A stretch of 64,000 nt of DNA from Shimia sp049116215 (GCF_049116215.1 NZ_JAGDZB010000006.1:186001-250000); one strand, 5' to 3'. Shown: positions 41,966 to 51,270, counted from the first letter of the stretch. Program-made: numbers and translations. Notes: generated by a model from the letters alone, not told the origin.

Positions 41966-42469
41966 TTACTGAAGTTGCTCTTCGTTGCATTTTTTGGCCA
42001 GGTCGAGCGCCTTGGCGGTGCCAGCCAGATCAACGATGAAGGAGTATTCCTTTTCAGGGAATACGGTCATGGTGGGGGCGCGGCGGATGGCGTCATACAC
42101 CTCTGGATCATCGGTCAGCACGTAACCACCGCTGTAGCCTTTGGTGATGTTGCCGCGCATACCGGTGGCTTCACCGACATAGAGGTTTTCGCCAATCAGC
42201 AGCGCCACATCCTGTTTCACATCAGTGCGTATGTTGGTGTCTGCCTTGGTGAAGATGCCAATGTAGCCAATGGCGCGGTCTTTGGTCAGGCCCATTTGGA
42301 TCACGTTGTCCAAGCCATCTTTGGTCTCCACCAAACACGTGCCCTTTTCGGTGTCGATATGAACGTTCCAGCCGTCTACCGCGCCGTAGCCGACAAATTT
42401 ATCAGCCATCGCTGCGGTGCTGCCAAGGGTCAATGCAGCCGTTGTGGCCAGGATGTGAGAAAGGCGCAT
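41966..42469 (-). CDS. periplasmic hypothetical protein with signal peptide
   Basis: A 167-residue protein with a clear signal peptide (MRLSHILATTAALTLGSTAAMA, cleavage after AMA near residue 22). The mature part has two cysteines (Cys near 45 and near 161) that might form a disulfide. The family is not recognised; similar proteins occur in Rhodobacteraceae. ATG 42469 has AGGAGA upstream. It precedes a strong hairpin. The neighbouring genes are yidD and the ttcA region. Confidence 0.7.
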   Translation of the reverse strand: MRLSHILATTAALTLGSTAAMADKFVGYGAVDGWNVHIDTEKGTCLVETKDGLDNVIQMGLTKDRAIGYIGIFTKADTNIRTDVKQDVALLIGENLYVGEATGMRGNITKGYSGGYVLTDDPEVYDAIRRAPTMTVFPEKEYSFIVDLAGTAKALDLAKKCNEEQLQ

Positions 42470-42532
42470 GGAAAATCTCCTGAAAAGACAATTGAATGCG
42501 CGCAGGCTAACACTCTCATGGGTGGTGTCCAG

Positions 42533-42805
42533 TCAGCTTTCGCGATTTGGCGTCGGACCAGATGCGTCATTCTTGTCGCCACAGCAAGGCGGCACAGGAT
42601 CATAGCCACTGCTGCCAAACGGGTGGCACCGGCCAAGACGGCGCAGGGTCAGCCAGCTGCCTTTGATGGCGCCATGTTTTTCCAGCGCTTCCAGCGCATA
42701 GGCGGAACACGTGGGCTGATAGCGACAGTTGAACCCAACCCACGGGCTGAACACCAAACGGTAAAACCGGACGGGCAGGGCGGCGATATGGGCAAGTGGT
42801 GACAT
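42533..42805 (-). CDS. yidD: membrane protein insertion efficiency factor YidD
   Basis: A 90-residue YidD that assists YidC. FYRLVFSPWVGFNCRYQPTCSAYALEAL at about 14-41 includes the CxxxPTCSAY signature, and RRLGRCHPFGSSGYDPVP near 57-72 is diagnostic. It is normally located between rnpA and yidC; here it is separate, 3.5 kb from yidC, next to a periplasmic protein gene. Start ATG 42805. Confidence 0.95.
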   Translation of the reverse strand: MSPLAHIAALPVRFYRLVFSPWVGFNCRYQPTCSAYALEALEKHGAIKGSWLTLRRLGRCHPFGSSGYDPVPPCCGDKNDASGPTPNRES

Positions 42806-42834
42806 GGGGACTATGTAGGTGAAACAGTGTGCAT

Positions 42835-42861
42835 AAAAAAGGCCGCGTTATGCGGCCTTTT
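42835..42861 (-). terminator. strong intrinsic terminator after the AAA ATPase gene
   Basis: GGCCGC (42841-42846) and GCGGCC (42852-42857) with flanking A and T tracts form a stem of about 10 pairs around GTTAT. Read on the minus strand it ends in TTTTTT. It directly follows the ATPase stop at 42865 and separates it from yidD. Confidence 0.9.
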
Positions 42862-42864
42862 GGA

Positions 42865-44172
42865 TCACTTCACGATGTGCTCGTCTTTCACAAACATGTT
42901 GGCCCAGGCACGATCGATCAGATCAGGCCGCATTTGATAGGGGATGCCTTCAAATTCGCAGATCGAGATGATCTGATCGATCAGGAACACTGGCTGATAG
43001 TTGGCGTAGGTGTTGTCGATGGTTGGGTATTTGGTTTTCAGCAGGTGAATGAGCGATGTCTCGTCCAGCGGCAGGCCTTTTTTCTTCGCGACAAGGGCAA
43101 AGATCTTCAGGAAATTCTCCTGGCTTGGGCCATCAATTTTGATCTTGTAGAAGATCCGGCGCAGCGCCGCTTGGTCAAAGATCTCATTTGGGTGGAAGTT
43201 GGTCGAGAAAATCACCAGCGTGTCAAATGGCACTTCGAATTTCTCACCGGATTGCAGGGCGAGAATATCCTTGCTCTCTTCCAAGGGAACAATCCAACGG
43301 TTGACGAGTGCCTGTGGCGGTTCTTCCTGACGACCCAAGTCGTCCACGATAAAGATGCCGCCAGTGGATTTGAGTTGCAGCGGGGCTTGGTAGGTGCGTG
43401 CAGTGGGGTTATAGACCAGATCGAGCATGTTGAGTGACAGTTCACCCCCGGTGATCACTGTGGGGCGGTCACATTTCACATAGCGGCTGTCAAACCGAGC
43501 CGTGCGGCGCAGGCTGTTTTCATCTTGGGTGTCGCCTTCGGCGGCGGAGTGCACAATCGGGTCATAAACAGTGATCACTTGACCGGCGTATTCGATGGCG
43601 TGGGGCACATAGACCTTGTCGCCCATCGCGTCGCGGATGCCGTTAGAAATCGAGGATTTACCATTGCCGGGTGGTCCGTACATCAGGATTGAACGGCCTG
43701 CACCCACGGCGGGGCCAAGTTGATCCAACAGATCCGGTGGAAGGATCAGATGGCCCATCGCCCCAGTCAGTTGATCACGCGAGATTTGAATGTTGCGGAT
43801 CGACTGACGTTTGACCTGCTCGCGGTACACATCCAGAGGCACAGGCATGGCACCAAAGTATTCAGACTGCGCCAAGGCATCCAACGCGCGGTTCTTGCCG
43901 GCATCGGTCAGTTGATAGCCCATCTCGTCGCCGGAGTTGGCGTTGAGCGTGCCGGTCGCCTCCAGCAGGCGCTGTTCGCGGGCCATGTCGACAAGCCCTT
44001 GTGTCACAGCGCGGGGCAGACAGATGGCCTTGGAAATATCGCCCACCATGTCCACGTTTTTGCGGAACATGGTTTTTAGGAGGATGTCCCGCATCATCAC
44101 CAAGGGAAGTTTCATATCCTCCATCCGCTTGGGGGGCGGCGGGGCCATCACGTTGGTGGTCTGCATGTTCAT
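42865..44172 (-). CDS. AAA-type ATPase at the end of the Tad locus
   Basis: A 435-residue protein: N-terminal region with a proline-rich tract near residue 10 and a helical region, then an AAA domain with Walker A MYGPPGNGKSS near 166-176 and Walker B GGIFIVDDLG near 265, then sensor-like LVIFSTNFHP near 315. C-terminal lid follows. The ORF is open upstream to 44328, but AGGAG before 44172 sets the start. It is the last gene of the Tad block, 116 bp after cpaA. It belongs to a conserved alphaproteobacterial family near Tad genes; role unknown. Confidence 0.83.
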   Translation of the reverse strand: MNMQTTNVMAPPPPKRMEDMKLPLVMMRDILLKTMFRKNVDMVGDISKAICLPRAVTQGLVDMAREQRLLEATGTLNANSGDEMGYQLTDAGKNRALDALAQSEYFGAMPVPLDVYREQVKRQSIRNIQISRDQLTGAMGHLILPPDLLDQLGPAVGAGRSILMYGPPGNGKSSISNGIRDAMGDKVYVPHAIEYAGQVITVYDPIVHSAAEGDTQDENSLRRTARFDSRYVKCDRPTVITGGELSLNMLDLVYNPTARTYQAPLQLKSTGGIFIVDDLGRQEEPPQALVNRWIVPLEESKDILALQSGEKFEVPFDTLVIFSTNFHPNEIFDQAALRRIFYKIKIDGPSQENFLKIFALVAKKKGLPLDETSLIHLLKTKYPTIDNTYANYQPVFLIDQIISICEFEGIPYQMRPDLIDRAWANMFVKDEHIVK

Positions 44173-44288
44173 CGACGCAACACTCCTGATTGAGGGCCGC
44201 AGGGCCCTCGGTCTGTTTCCATCCCATAAACAATCAAAAGGTGGCGTTTTTTGGGCCGCAGTAGGCCGGCATCGTGGAGGATGTGTTT

Positions 44289-44822
44289 TTATTGGCCGTG
44301 CAGCACGCCCAAGATCAGGTAGGTGCAAAGCGCCACACCAATGCCGGTGCCCATGGGCAAGGTCATCTGGTCGCCCTTTCCAACATTCACTCCGCTCTCA
44401 GAGGCCTTGAGCTTCCAGGCGGCCCAGTCCGGCGCCAATTTGCGCAACGGGGTGAGGCGTACAATCAGTGTGGCCAAAGTGGCAACAATGATCGCGACAA
44501 AAGTAATCATCAGCATGTAGCTGGCATCGCCTTTGTCGACGTAAAGGGCTGCCACAGCGGCCATTTTTACGTCTCCGGCGCCGACTTGACGGGCCATCCA
44601 CATCACGAGAAGCACGACAAAGACCACGCCGTAGTTGGCAAAACGCCAGGCAAATTCCATGATTGGCAATGTGGCAAGCCCCACCACCACAAAGATCGCA
44701 AACAAGGCCCAGACGGTCAGGTTGCTGATGCGTTTGTGTTTCATGTCCACCCAGAAGATGAACACGCAAAGTGGCAGCGCCGGGACCAAAGCCCAAAGCG
44801 CAAAAGTGCTGGAGACCTGCAT
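44289..44822 (-). CDS. cpaA: prepilin peptidase (A24), CpaA/TadV
   Basis: A 177-residue membrane protease that cleaves and methylates Flp prepilins. The two aspartates are visible: FWVDMKHKRISN near 26 and GAGDVKM near 86 (GxGD motif). About six membrane segments. The N-terminal cytoplasmic methylase domain of type IV enzymes is absent, as usual in TadV. ATG 44822 is taken; a GTG one codon earlier is possible. Confidence 0.93.
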   Translation of the reverse strand: MQVSSTFALWALVPALPLCVFIFWVDMKHKRISNLTVWALFAIFVVVGLATLPIMEFAWRFANYGVVFVVLLVMWMARQVGAGDVKMAAVAALYVDKGDASYMLMITFVAIIVATLATLIVRLTPLRKLAPDWAAWKLKASESGVNVGKGDQMTLPMGTGIGVALCTYLILGVLHGQ

Positions 44823-44831
44823 CACGAAATC

Positions 44832-45680
44832 TTAGCCGTTTTCAAGCGCATCCAGGGCGCGCACGGCAGCCTCAAAGTGTTGTGGATGGGTTTCCACCGC
44901 TTCCCGTAGCAGCACTTTGCCAGTTTCGGTGTCACCCTGTTTGATGGCAGACAGCGCCAGCGTGTGCAGCAGCTGCGCGCGCTCGGTTTGTACCATCGGG
45001 ATTACAGGCAGCGTGTACTGACGCTGGGCGCCACGGGCCAGAACCATGTTGTTCTTGGCAGTGAACAAGGTGTTGTCCTGACGCACAGCCTCGCCAAACA
45101 AACGCTCGGCTTCGGTGTAGTCACCACGGGTCAGCTTGGAATAGCCCCAGTTGTTCATCACTCCAGCAGGACGCGTTGTCAGGCCAACCGCAATCTCATA
45201 GAAGCTGTCTGCCCGGTTCCACTCTTTGTTGCTGTCCGCTATCATGGCCTCAAGGCGGTAGCGCTTAAAGGTCTCATGGGTGGGAGGGATGCTGTCCAGC
45301 GTCTTTTCGGCGTCGTCCCAAAGACCGGCGCGGATTTGTGCATCTGCCAGATCAACACGGTCGTTTGCGGTGCTGGCTTTGTTTTTGGTCACTTGTTTCC
45401 AGGCTGGGACGGCTTCGGTGAAGCGTTTGGCACGCACATAAGACACCGCAAGACCACGTTGGATATCAATGCGATCCGGGTTGTCCTTCAGCGTGCGTTT
45501 GAAATAGGCGATGCCTTCATTGGGATCGGCCACTGTCAACATCACGTCAGACAGGTTGGCTTCATCCACGGCATTCACGTCCTGAATGGCGCGCTCGACG
45601 TTTTCACCGTCTTTTTCAGCGCAGGCTGTCAACGCGACAAGCCCGGCCACACAAATTGTCCCCAAAACAGGATGGCGCAT
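44832..45680 (-). CDS. TPR-type lipoprotein of the Tad locus (TadD-like)
   Basis: A 282-residue lipoprotein: MRHPVLGTICVAGLVALTAC has the lipobox LTAC with Cys20. The rest has helical tetratricopeptide-like repeats (for example EGIAYFKRTLKDNPDR, GVMNNWGYSKLTRGDYTEAERLF). The start at 45680 has AAAGGA before it; an upstream ATG is not used. TadD proteins dock the secretin or pilus assembly; this role is inferred from position and type. Confidence 0.85.
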   Translation of the reverse strand: MRHPVLGTICVAGLVALTACAEKDGENVERAIQDVNAVDEANLSDVMLTVADPNEGIAYFKRTLKDNPDRIDIQRGLAVSYVRAKRFTEAVPAWKQVTKNKASTANDRVDLADAQIRAGLWDDAEKTLDSIPPTHETFKRYRLEAMIADSNKEWNRADSFYEIAVGLTTRPAGVMNNWGYSKLTRGDYTEAERLFGEAVRQDNTLFTAKNNMVLARGAQRQYTLPVIPMVQTERAQLLHTLALSAIKQGDTETGKVLLREAVETHPQHFEAAVRALDALENG

Positions 45681-45711
45681 GTTTGCGTCCTTTGCTGCTC
45701 TTGCTCTCAAT

Positions 45712-46275
45712 TTATGGCGTCTGACGGATCACGTAGTCGCTGCTACCCCGCCGCACCAATTTATATTCTTGTTCTTTTTCGTCACCATAGACCGGTTGAT
45801 TCGAATTTGCGAGTGCTATGCGCAAATTATCCCGGATTGCGTCACTTTCGCCATTGTCCAGCGCATAAGCCCGGCGCAGGATCTGTTCCGCCTCGGCATA
45901 TTTGCCCCGTTCCATGAGCGTAATGCCCAGGTTGTTCCAGGTTTCCGGATGGGTGTCGTCTGCCTCCAGGGCCTGCCGCAAGAGGTCTTCGGCTTGGCCC
46001 AAACGGCCCATGACCAAATTGGCCGTACCGACAGCGGCCAGAACATCCGGTGTCAGACCCTGTTCCAAACCTGCGCGCACAAAAGAGTCCATCGCCAGAT
46101 CGTATTCGCCCGCATCCATCAAGCGCCAGCCCACGACCAGCCCGTCCACGGCTTCGCCCTTGGGATCGACCGTGGGCGCATAGGGGCTGTCACTGGATGC
46201 GCCAAAGCCGCCCGTGTTACAGGCGGCTACAGCAAGAGTCAGTGTCATCAGGGCGATGGCCCGGAAGTGTTTCAT
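45712..46275 (-). CDS. tadD: TPR lipoprotein, TadD
   Basis: A 187-residue lipoprotein with lipobox VAAC (MKHFRAIALMTLTLAVAAC, Cys19). TPR units lie at about 40-72 (AGEYDLAMDSFVRAGLEQG), 75-108 and 110-145. Directly upstream of the second TPR gene, 31 bp apart, so two tandem TPR lipoproteins occur in this locus. Predicted role: secretin assembly at the outer membrane. Confidence 0.87.
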   Translation of the reverse strand: MKHFRAIALMTLTLAVAACNTGGFGASSDSPYAPTVDPKGEAVDGLVVGWRLMDAGEYDLAMDSFVRAGLEQGLTPDVLAAVGTANLVMGRLGQAEDLLRQALEADDTHPETWNNLGITLMERGKYAEAEQILRRAYALDNGESDAIRDNLRIALANSNQPVYGDEKEQEYKLVRRGSSDYVIRQTP

Positions 46276-46302
46276 TTGGGACGCTTTTTTGCTCGTTTTG
46301 CC

Positions 46303-47277
46303 TCACTGGCCGAGCTGCGTGATCCCAATCACAGACGGGCTGACCAGGATGATCAACAGCGGCGGCACAGTGAGCCCCATAGTGGCCAATGTCATCTTTG
46401 TTGGCAACTTGTTTGCCGCTTCCTCGGCGCGCATCACCCGTTTGTCACGCATCTCTCCGGCATAGACCCGCAACGCTTCGGCAATCGAGGTACCAAAGGT
46501 GGCCGATTGGATCAGCACCGTCACAAAGGAGGACACGTCCTGCACACCGCAGCGCTCGCCCATATCTGCCAAAACCTGAGATTTTTCCTTACCGGCCTTC
46601 ATTTCGTGGGCCACAATTTCGAACTCTTGCGCCAGCGCTGGGTAGGAGGCGCGCAGTTCACCGGCCACACGCACAATGGATTGATCCAACGACTGACCCG
46701 CTTCGACGCAGACCAGCATCATGTCTAGGCTGTCGGGGAAACCGGCTGTGATCTCTTCTTTGCGTTCTGCGACGCGGCGGGTGACCCAGTATTTGGGCAG
46801 GAAATATCCAGCGCCACCAGGGCCCAGGGTCCAGAACAAAATGTCCGTGGGGGTGGACTGATCGGTCTGCTTCACGAGGATAAAATAGGCTACGCCAAGA
46901 GCCAATCCGCCAATGCCCAACACCATCTGTGCCAAGTGGAAGGCCCGAACCGCGTCACGAGAAGGGTATCCAGCCTGCATCAGTTTCAGGCGCACCGAGC
47001 TCAGCTCTTCTTCGCTTTGCGGCTCCAGAAAGGCTTTGTATTTATCCAGCTTGGCGTTTGAGGCCTTGCGGCGCAGGCGCTCTTCTTTTGTGGTCCGCGC
47101 AGATGTTTTTGCGCTCTTGGCCTTGTTCAGTTTGGCAATGGGATCGTCTTGGCGCGCCATGACGCCGGCGGCCACGAGAAGGCCAAAGAACAAGGCCAGG
47201 ACCAAGACTGCGATCATCGGACCACGGGGTCCAAGCATGTCGGTCAACATCATGTTCAGGGCTTCCAAAATGGTCAT
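46303..47277 (-). CDS. tadC: Tad inner-membrane platform protein TadC
   Basis: A 324-residue type II secretion F-family protein with a T2SSF domain near 165-310 and about four TM segments. Typical motifs: GFPDSLDMMLVCVEAGQSLDQ and GTSIAEALRVYAGEMR. Paired with TadB, it forms the membrane platform moved by the CpaF motor. It lies 12 bp after tadB. Confidence 0.92.
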   Translation of the reverse strand: MTILEALNMMLTDMLGPRGPMIAVLVLALFFGLLVAAGVMARQDDPIAKLNKAKSAKTSARTTKEERLRRKASNAKLDKYKAFLEPQSEEELSSVRLKLMQAGYPSRDAVRAFHLAQMVLGIGGLALGVAYFILVKQTDQSTPTDILFWTLGPGGAGYFLPKYWVTRRVAERKEEITAGFPDSLDMMLVCVEAGQSLDQSIVRVAGELRASYPALAQEFEIVAHEMKAGKEKSQVLADMGERCGVQDVSSFVTVLIQSATFGTSIAEALRVYAGEMRDKRVMRAEEAANKLPTKMTLATMGLTVPPLLIILVSPSVIGITQLGQ

Positions 47278-47289
47278 AGCGGGATCTCC

Positions 47290-48258
47290 TTAAACTTTGA
47301 TGTTGGTCAGAATTTTCATGACGATGAGGTTCATGCCCAAGAACACGCCAACGGCGATACAGCCCGGGATGTAGAGCCAGTGGTCCTTCACTTCGTCATA
47401 GTAATTGGGATCCATGACGTTGATTGCGATCAGCGCAAGCAGCGGGAAGGCGGACAGGAACTTGCCGGACCACTTGGCTTCTGCCGTAATGGCTTTCACA
47501 CGGCGAAACAGGCGGAACCGGGCGCGGATCACTTTGGACAGGCCGGCGAGAATTTCGGCCAGGTTACCACCGGATTGCTGCTGAATGGTCACCGCCACCG
47601 ACAAGAAACGCATATCCTGCATGTCCAGGCGCTCGGCCATATCTTTCAGAGCTTCGCCAAGGTCGCGGCCGTAAGCTGCCTCATCAGAGATCACCCCAAA
47701 CTCAGTGGCCAGCGGATCTTCGATTTCTTTGGACACAATCTGAAGCGCGGCAGAGAAAGGGTGCCCAACCCGCAGCGACCGCACCATCAATTCGATGGCG
47801 TCCGGCAGCTGCTCTTCTATCATCGAAATGCGTTTGCCAGCCTTCATCGAGACCCAGGTGTAGACGCCACCCACTCCCATCATCACGGAGATGGCGGCGC
47901 GCGTGATCACACCGGTTTGGGTGCCAACGGTGAGGCCCATAAAGGCAAACACGGTCACCGCGCCCATCATCATGATGAGTTGGATTGGCGTAAACGCAAT
48001 GGCCGCTTTCTGCGCCTTCTCGGCGAGCATGGAGTACAGCGGGATGCCTTTGTTCTCGCTGTGTTGTTTCATCTCCTTGCGGAGTTGCTCCAGCACCTCT
48101 TCGCGTTTGGTGCCCTTGTCCAGCATCTCCAGACGTCGGTTCACGCGGCTGTTGAGGCTGATGGATTTGCCAAACACGGTCAGGTAGACACCTTCGACCA
48201 ATATAAAGACGCCGACAAAAATTAGGGCATAGACAATGAGTTCGGGTGAAAATGGCAT
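47290..48258 (-). CDS. tadB: Tad inner-membrane platform protein TadB
   Basis: A 322-residue platform protein: N-terminal TM, a linker, and the T2SSF domain with LPDAIELMVRSLRVGHPFSAAL and FLSVAVTIQQQSGGNLAEIL. The C-terminal region has two more TM segments. It is 6 bp after cpaF. The N-terminal helix and cytoplasmic linker are as in the family. Confidence 0.93.
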   Translation of the reverse strand: MPFSPELIVYALIFVGVFILVEGVYLTVFGKSISLNSRVNRRLEMLDKGTKREEVLEQLRKEMKQHSENKGIPLYSMLAEKAQKAAIAFTPIQLIMMMGAVTVFAFMGLTVGTQTGVITRAAISVMMGVGGVYTWVSMKAGKRISMIEEQLPDAIELMVRSLRVGHPFSAALQIVSKEIEDPLATEFGVISDEAAYGRDLGEALKDMAERLDMQDMRFLSVAVTIQQQSGGNLAEILAGLSKVIRARFRLFRRVKAITAEAKWSGKFLSAFPLLALIAINVMDPNYYDEVKDHWLYIPGCIAVGVFLGMNLIVMKILTNIKV

Positions 48259-48264
48259 GTCTGA

Positions 48265-49749
48265 TTACCCCGCAGACGGTTCATAAATTTCAGGCGGCAA
48301 GTCGTAGCCCCAGAGGCGGAAGCGTTCGGAGTAGTGTGAGCGCACGCCGGTGGCGGTGAAATGGCCGATAATTTTGTTTTCCGGTGTCAGGCCGGTGCGT
48401 TGAAAGCGGAAGATTTCCTGCATGGAAATCACGTCGCCTTCCATGCCAGTGATCTCGGTGATCGATGTCATACGGCGTGACCCGTCCTGCAAGCGCGAGG
48501 CCTGCACAATCAGGTTCACAGCCGAAGAAATCTGTGAGCGCACCGCTTTCAAAGGCATTTCAATACCGGCCATGGCGATCATGTTTTCCAATCGGGAAAT
48601 ACCGTCGCGGGCGTTGTTGGCGTGAATGGTGGTCATCGATCCATCGTGGCCGGTGTTCATCGCCTGCAGCATGTCGATCACTTCTTCGCCACGCGTCTCA
48701 CCCACAATGATGCGGTCGGGACGCATCCGCAGCGCGTTTTTCAAACAGTCGCGCGGGGATACTTCGCCTTTGCCTTCGACGTTTGGCGGGCGGCTTTCCA
48801 TCCGGCCTACGTGGGTCTGTTGCAGTTGAAGTTCCGCCGTATCCTCGATGGTCAGGATGCGTTCGGCGTTGTCGATGAATGAACTCAACGCGTTCAATGT
48901 TGTGGTTTTACCGGAGCCGGTACCACCGGACACAATCACATTCAAGCGGGTGGACACTGCGGCCTGAAGGTAGGCGGCCATTTCTTCGGAAAACGCGCCA
49001 AACTTCACCAGGTCATCAATGCCCAGCTTGTCTTTCTTAAACTTACGAATGGAGACCAGCGACCCGTCCACCGCGATGGGTGACACCATCGCATTGAAGC
49101 GGGAGCCATCTGCCAAACGGGCATCCACATAGGGGTTGGATTCATCCACGCGACGGCCCACAGCGGACACAATTTTGTCGATGATGCGCAGCAGGTGACG
49201 CTCGTCTTTGAAGACGATGTCAGTGAGTTCCAGCTTACCGGCACGTTCGACAAAGATCTGCTTCGGGCCGTTGACCAGAATATCGTTGACGGTCTCGTCT
49301 TGCAGAAGCGTTTCCAACGGACCAAGGCCGGTGACCTCGTCATAGAGCTCCTGAAACACCGTGGTGCGCTCTTCACGATTGAGAACAATCGCTTTTTCCT
49401 GCAACACTTCGGTAGCAATGGCGGTGATTTCTGCCCGCAACTCTCGCTCGGACGCCTTGTCCAACGCGGCTAGGTTCAAGTTGTCCAGCAGTTCCCGGTG
49501 CAGCTCCAGTTTGATCTCACCCAACCGTTCTTTGCGGCGGCGTTCTTTGTCCCCCGGAGCCACCACGCCTGCGGCTTTTTCAACGATGGGCCGGCGCATG
49601 ACTTTCTTGTCAGCGGCCACCGCATCAGGCGCGGCGGCGGGTGCCGACGGTTTTGGCGCAGGGGCTGCCTTCTTTTGTTCGGTTTTGGCAACCTTCCGGG
49701 CCACCGCCGCGTCTGGTTTTGCATCGGACTTTTTGTAGCGGGAAAACAT
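48265..49749 (-). CDS. cpaF: Tad motor ATPase CpaF/TadA
   Basis: A 494-residue secretion ATPase that powers Flp pilus assembly. The first 80 residues are Lys/Ala/Pro rich and unusual in length. The core has Walker A SGGTGSGKTTTLN near 277, a Walker B region near 340 (RPDRIIVGETRGEE) and the ASP-box/His boxes of the VirB11 family (TIHANNARDG). It is followed by tadB (6 bp). It starts at ATG 49749. Confidence 0.94.
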   Translation of the reverse strand: MFSRYKKSDAKPDAAVARKVAKTEQKKAAPAPKPSAPAAAPDAVAADKKVMRRPIVEKAAGVVAPGDKERRRKERLGEIKLELHRELLDNLNLAALDKASERELRAEITAIATEVLQEKAIVLNREERTTVFQELYDEVTGLGPLETLLQDETVNDILVNGPKQIFVERAGKLELTDIVFKDERHLLRIIDKIVSAVGRRVDESNPYVDARLADGSRFNAMVSPIAVDGSLVSIRKFKKDKLGIDDLVKFGAFSEEMAAYLQAAVSTRLNVIVSGGTGSGKTTTLNALSSFIDNAERILTIEDTAELQLQQTHVGRMESRPPNVEGKGEVSPRDCLKNALRMRPDRIIVGETRGEEVIDMLQAMNTGHDGSMTTIHANNARDGISRLENMIAMAGIEMPLKAVRSQISSAVNLIVQASRLQDGSRRMTSITEITGMEGDVISMQEIFRFQRTGLTPENKIIGHFTATGVRSHYSERFRLWGYDLPPEIYEPSAG

Positions 49750-49764
49750 TACCTGTGTCCTTTG

Positions 49765-51003
49765 TTACGCAGCTTTGTCGCTGGATTGATCCAGCGCGTG
49801 CAGGCTGGCGGCGAGTTTTGCAATTTCTTTACGCAGCGGATTTTTGGCCGCGCTGATGGCCAGAGGCTGACCGTGGTCTGAGGACTGCGAAACCTGCTTG
49901 CCACCATCCGGCATGTTCAGGTCGATCGAGATGCCCAGGCTTTCCGCCAAGCGTTTCACGCGGCTTTTACCCGCCAAATCGGTGAATTTTGGCGCCCGGT
50001 TCATCACGTAGCGCAACTTCTCAAACGGCAGATCTTCGGCTTGCAAAGCCCGCTTCAGACGCATCGCGTTTTGGGCCGAGCGCATGTCAATTTCCATGGT
50101 GGCGAAGTACACATGTGCGGCCTGCAACACGACCTCGGACCACTGCACCAGGGTCGATGGCATGTCGACAATCACATAGTCATAGTGTTTGCGCGCCATT
50201 TCCAGCATGCGCTCGATGTCTTCCGGCGCAACAAGGTCCAAAGGAATGATCTCTGCTGGCGCGGTCAGCACATGTAATTTTTCTTCGTAGGTTTGCAGCG
50301 CCAGGCCAAAGCTTTCGCTGTCCATGCTTTCCGTATCGGTCAGCAACTCGAAAACCGCGTCCGGGCGGGGCAGATCCAGATAGGTGGACATGGTGCCAAA
50401 TTGCAGATCCAGATCCACCAGGCACACGCTTGGGGGCTCTGATCCGGTTGTGGCCAATTCCCATCCCAGGTTGGTGGCCAAAGTGGTTGCGCCGGTGCCG
50501 CCGGCAAGGCCGTGCACCGCAATCAAGACACCTTCGTGGGAGTCATCAGAGGCGGCGAGCTTCACTTGGGACGCGGCTGGAATTTCTGCGGCCTTGGCTG
50601 CGGCGCGGATCTTGTCAATCGCGGCCTGCAGCTCGCCGGGTGGGAGCGGGTAGGGGATAAATTCGTCGGCGCCGTGGCGCAACAATGTGTGCAGCGACGC
50701 TGGGGTCACATCTTCGGCAATCAAGAGGGTGCGAATGTTGCGGTTGCGCGCTTCCGTGATGATCGCGGTCAGCTCGTCCAGCGAATCCTCGTCCATGTCA
50801 TCCATGGCGATGGCAATGAATTCAAGCTGTTCGGCCTCGGGTTGCGCCATGAATGGCACGGCGTCCTCAAAGCCGAGGTCGCCCCATTGTTCCCCAAGGG
50901 CCTCTTCCATATCCACGATCAGAAGTTCAAAATTCTGCACGTCCCGGCAGATTGTACATGCCAGGATTGGATTTTGATCGGTTTGCAGCGCTTCGCTACT
51001 CAT
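49765..51003 (-). CDS. cpaE: Tad localisation ATPase CpaE/TadZ
   Basis: A 412-residue protein with an N-terminal receiver-like domain (about 10-120) and a MinD/ParA-type domain (about 155-400). The deviant P-loop reads AGGTGATTLATN: the usual lysine next to GG is missing and an alanine stands where the catalytic Lys would be, though the fold seems kept. CLVDLDLQFG is the Walker A' region. ATG 51003 fits with GAGG upstream. TadZ proteins position the pilus machine at a pole. Confidence 0.9.
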   Translation of the reverse strand: MSSEALQTDQNPILACTICRDVQNFELLIVDMEEALGEQWGDLGFEDAVPFMAQPEAEQLEFIAIAMDDMDEDSLDELTAIITEARNRNIRTLLIAEDVTPASLHTLLRHGADEFIPYPLPPGELQAAIDKIRAAAKAAEIPAASQVKLAASDDSHEGVLIAVHGLAGGTGATTLATNLGWELATTGSEPPSVCLVDLDLQFGTMSTYLDLPRPDAVFELLTDTESMDSESFGLALQTYEEKLHVLTAPAEIIPLDLVAPEDIERMLEMARKHYDYVIVDMPSTLVQWSEVVLQAAHVYFATMEIDMRSAQNAMRLKRALQAEDLPFEKLRYVMNRAPKFTDLAGKSRVKRLAESLGISIDLNMPDGGKQVSQSSDHGQPLAISAAKNPLRKEIAKLAASLHALDQSSDKAA

Positions 51004-51240
51004 CTTCAGCCTCAAGTCCTCTGGCGCATGGAGCGCCTGTTGTTGTGCAGAGGTGCCCACCTCTCTTTTGGCAGTTGCCAGCCAATCACCCCGATTGATG
51101 GCGGTCCGACTCGCGCCAGACACAGCTTGCCTCGGGACTGAAGATCACCCTCAACTTGGGCAACATTGGGGCCAAAAAGCCGAAATTGTGCGGTATTATG
51201 CGACGATCACCACATATGCGGCGGATCGTTTCCGAAACAC

Positions 51241-51270
51241 AAAAAAGCCGACCCAAGGGCCGGCTTTCTC
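51241..51270 (-). terminator. strong intrinsic terminator between the OmpA-like gene and cpaE
   Basis: AAAGCCGACCC (51244-51254) and GGGCCGGCTTT (51257-51267), one mismatch. On the minus strand it ends in TTTTTT. It lies about 20 bp after the OmpA-like gene stop, so cpaE needs readthrough or its own promoter in the 237 bp that follow. Confidence 0.88.

Noticed and set aside
41876..42802. A 308-codon plus-strand frame opposite the periplasmic protein and yidD genes
   Set aside because: Antisense to a signal-peptide protein with a good ribosome site and to YidD with its diagnostic cysteines.
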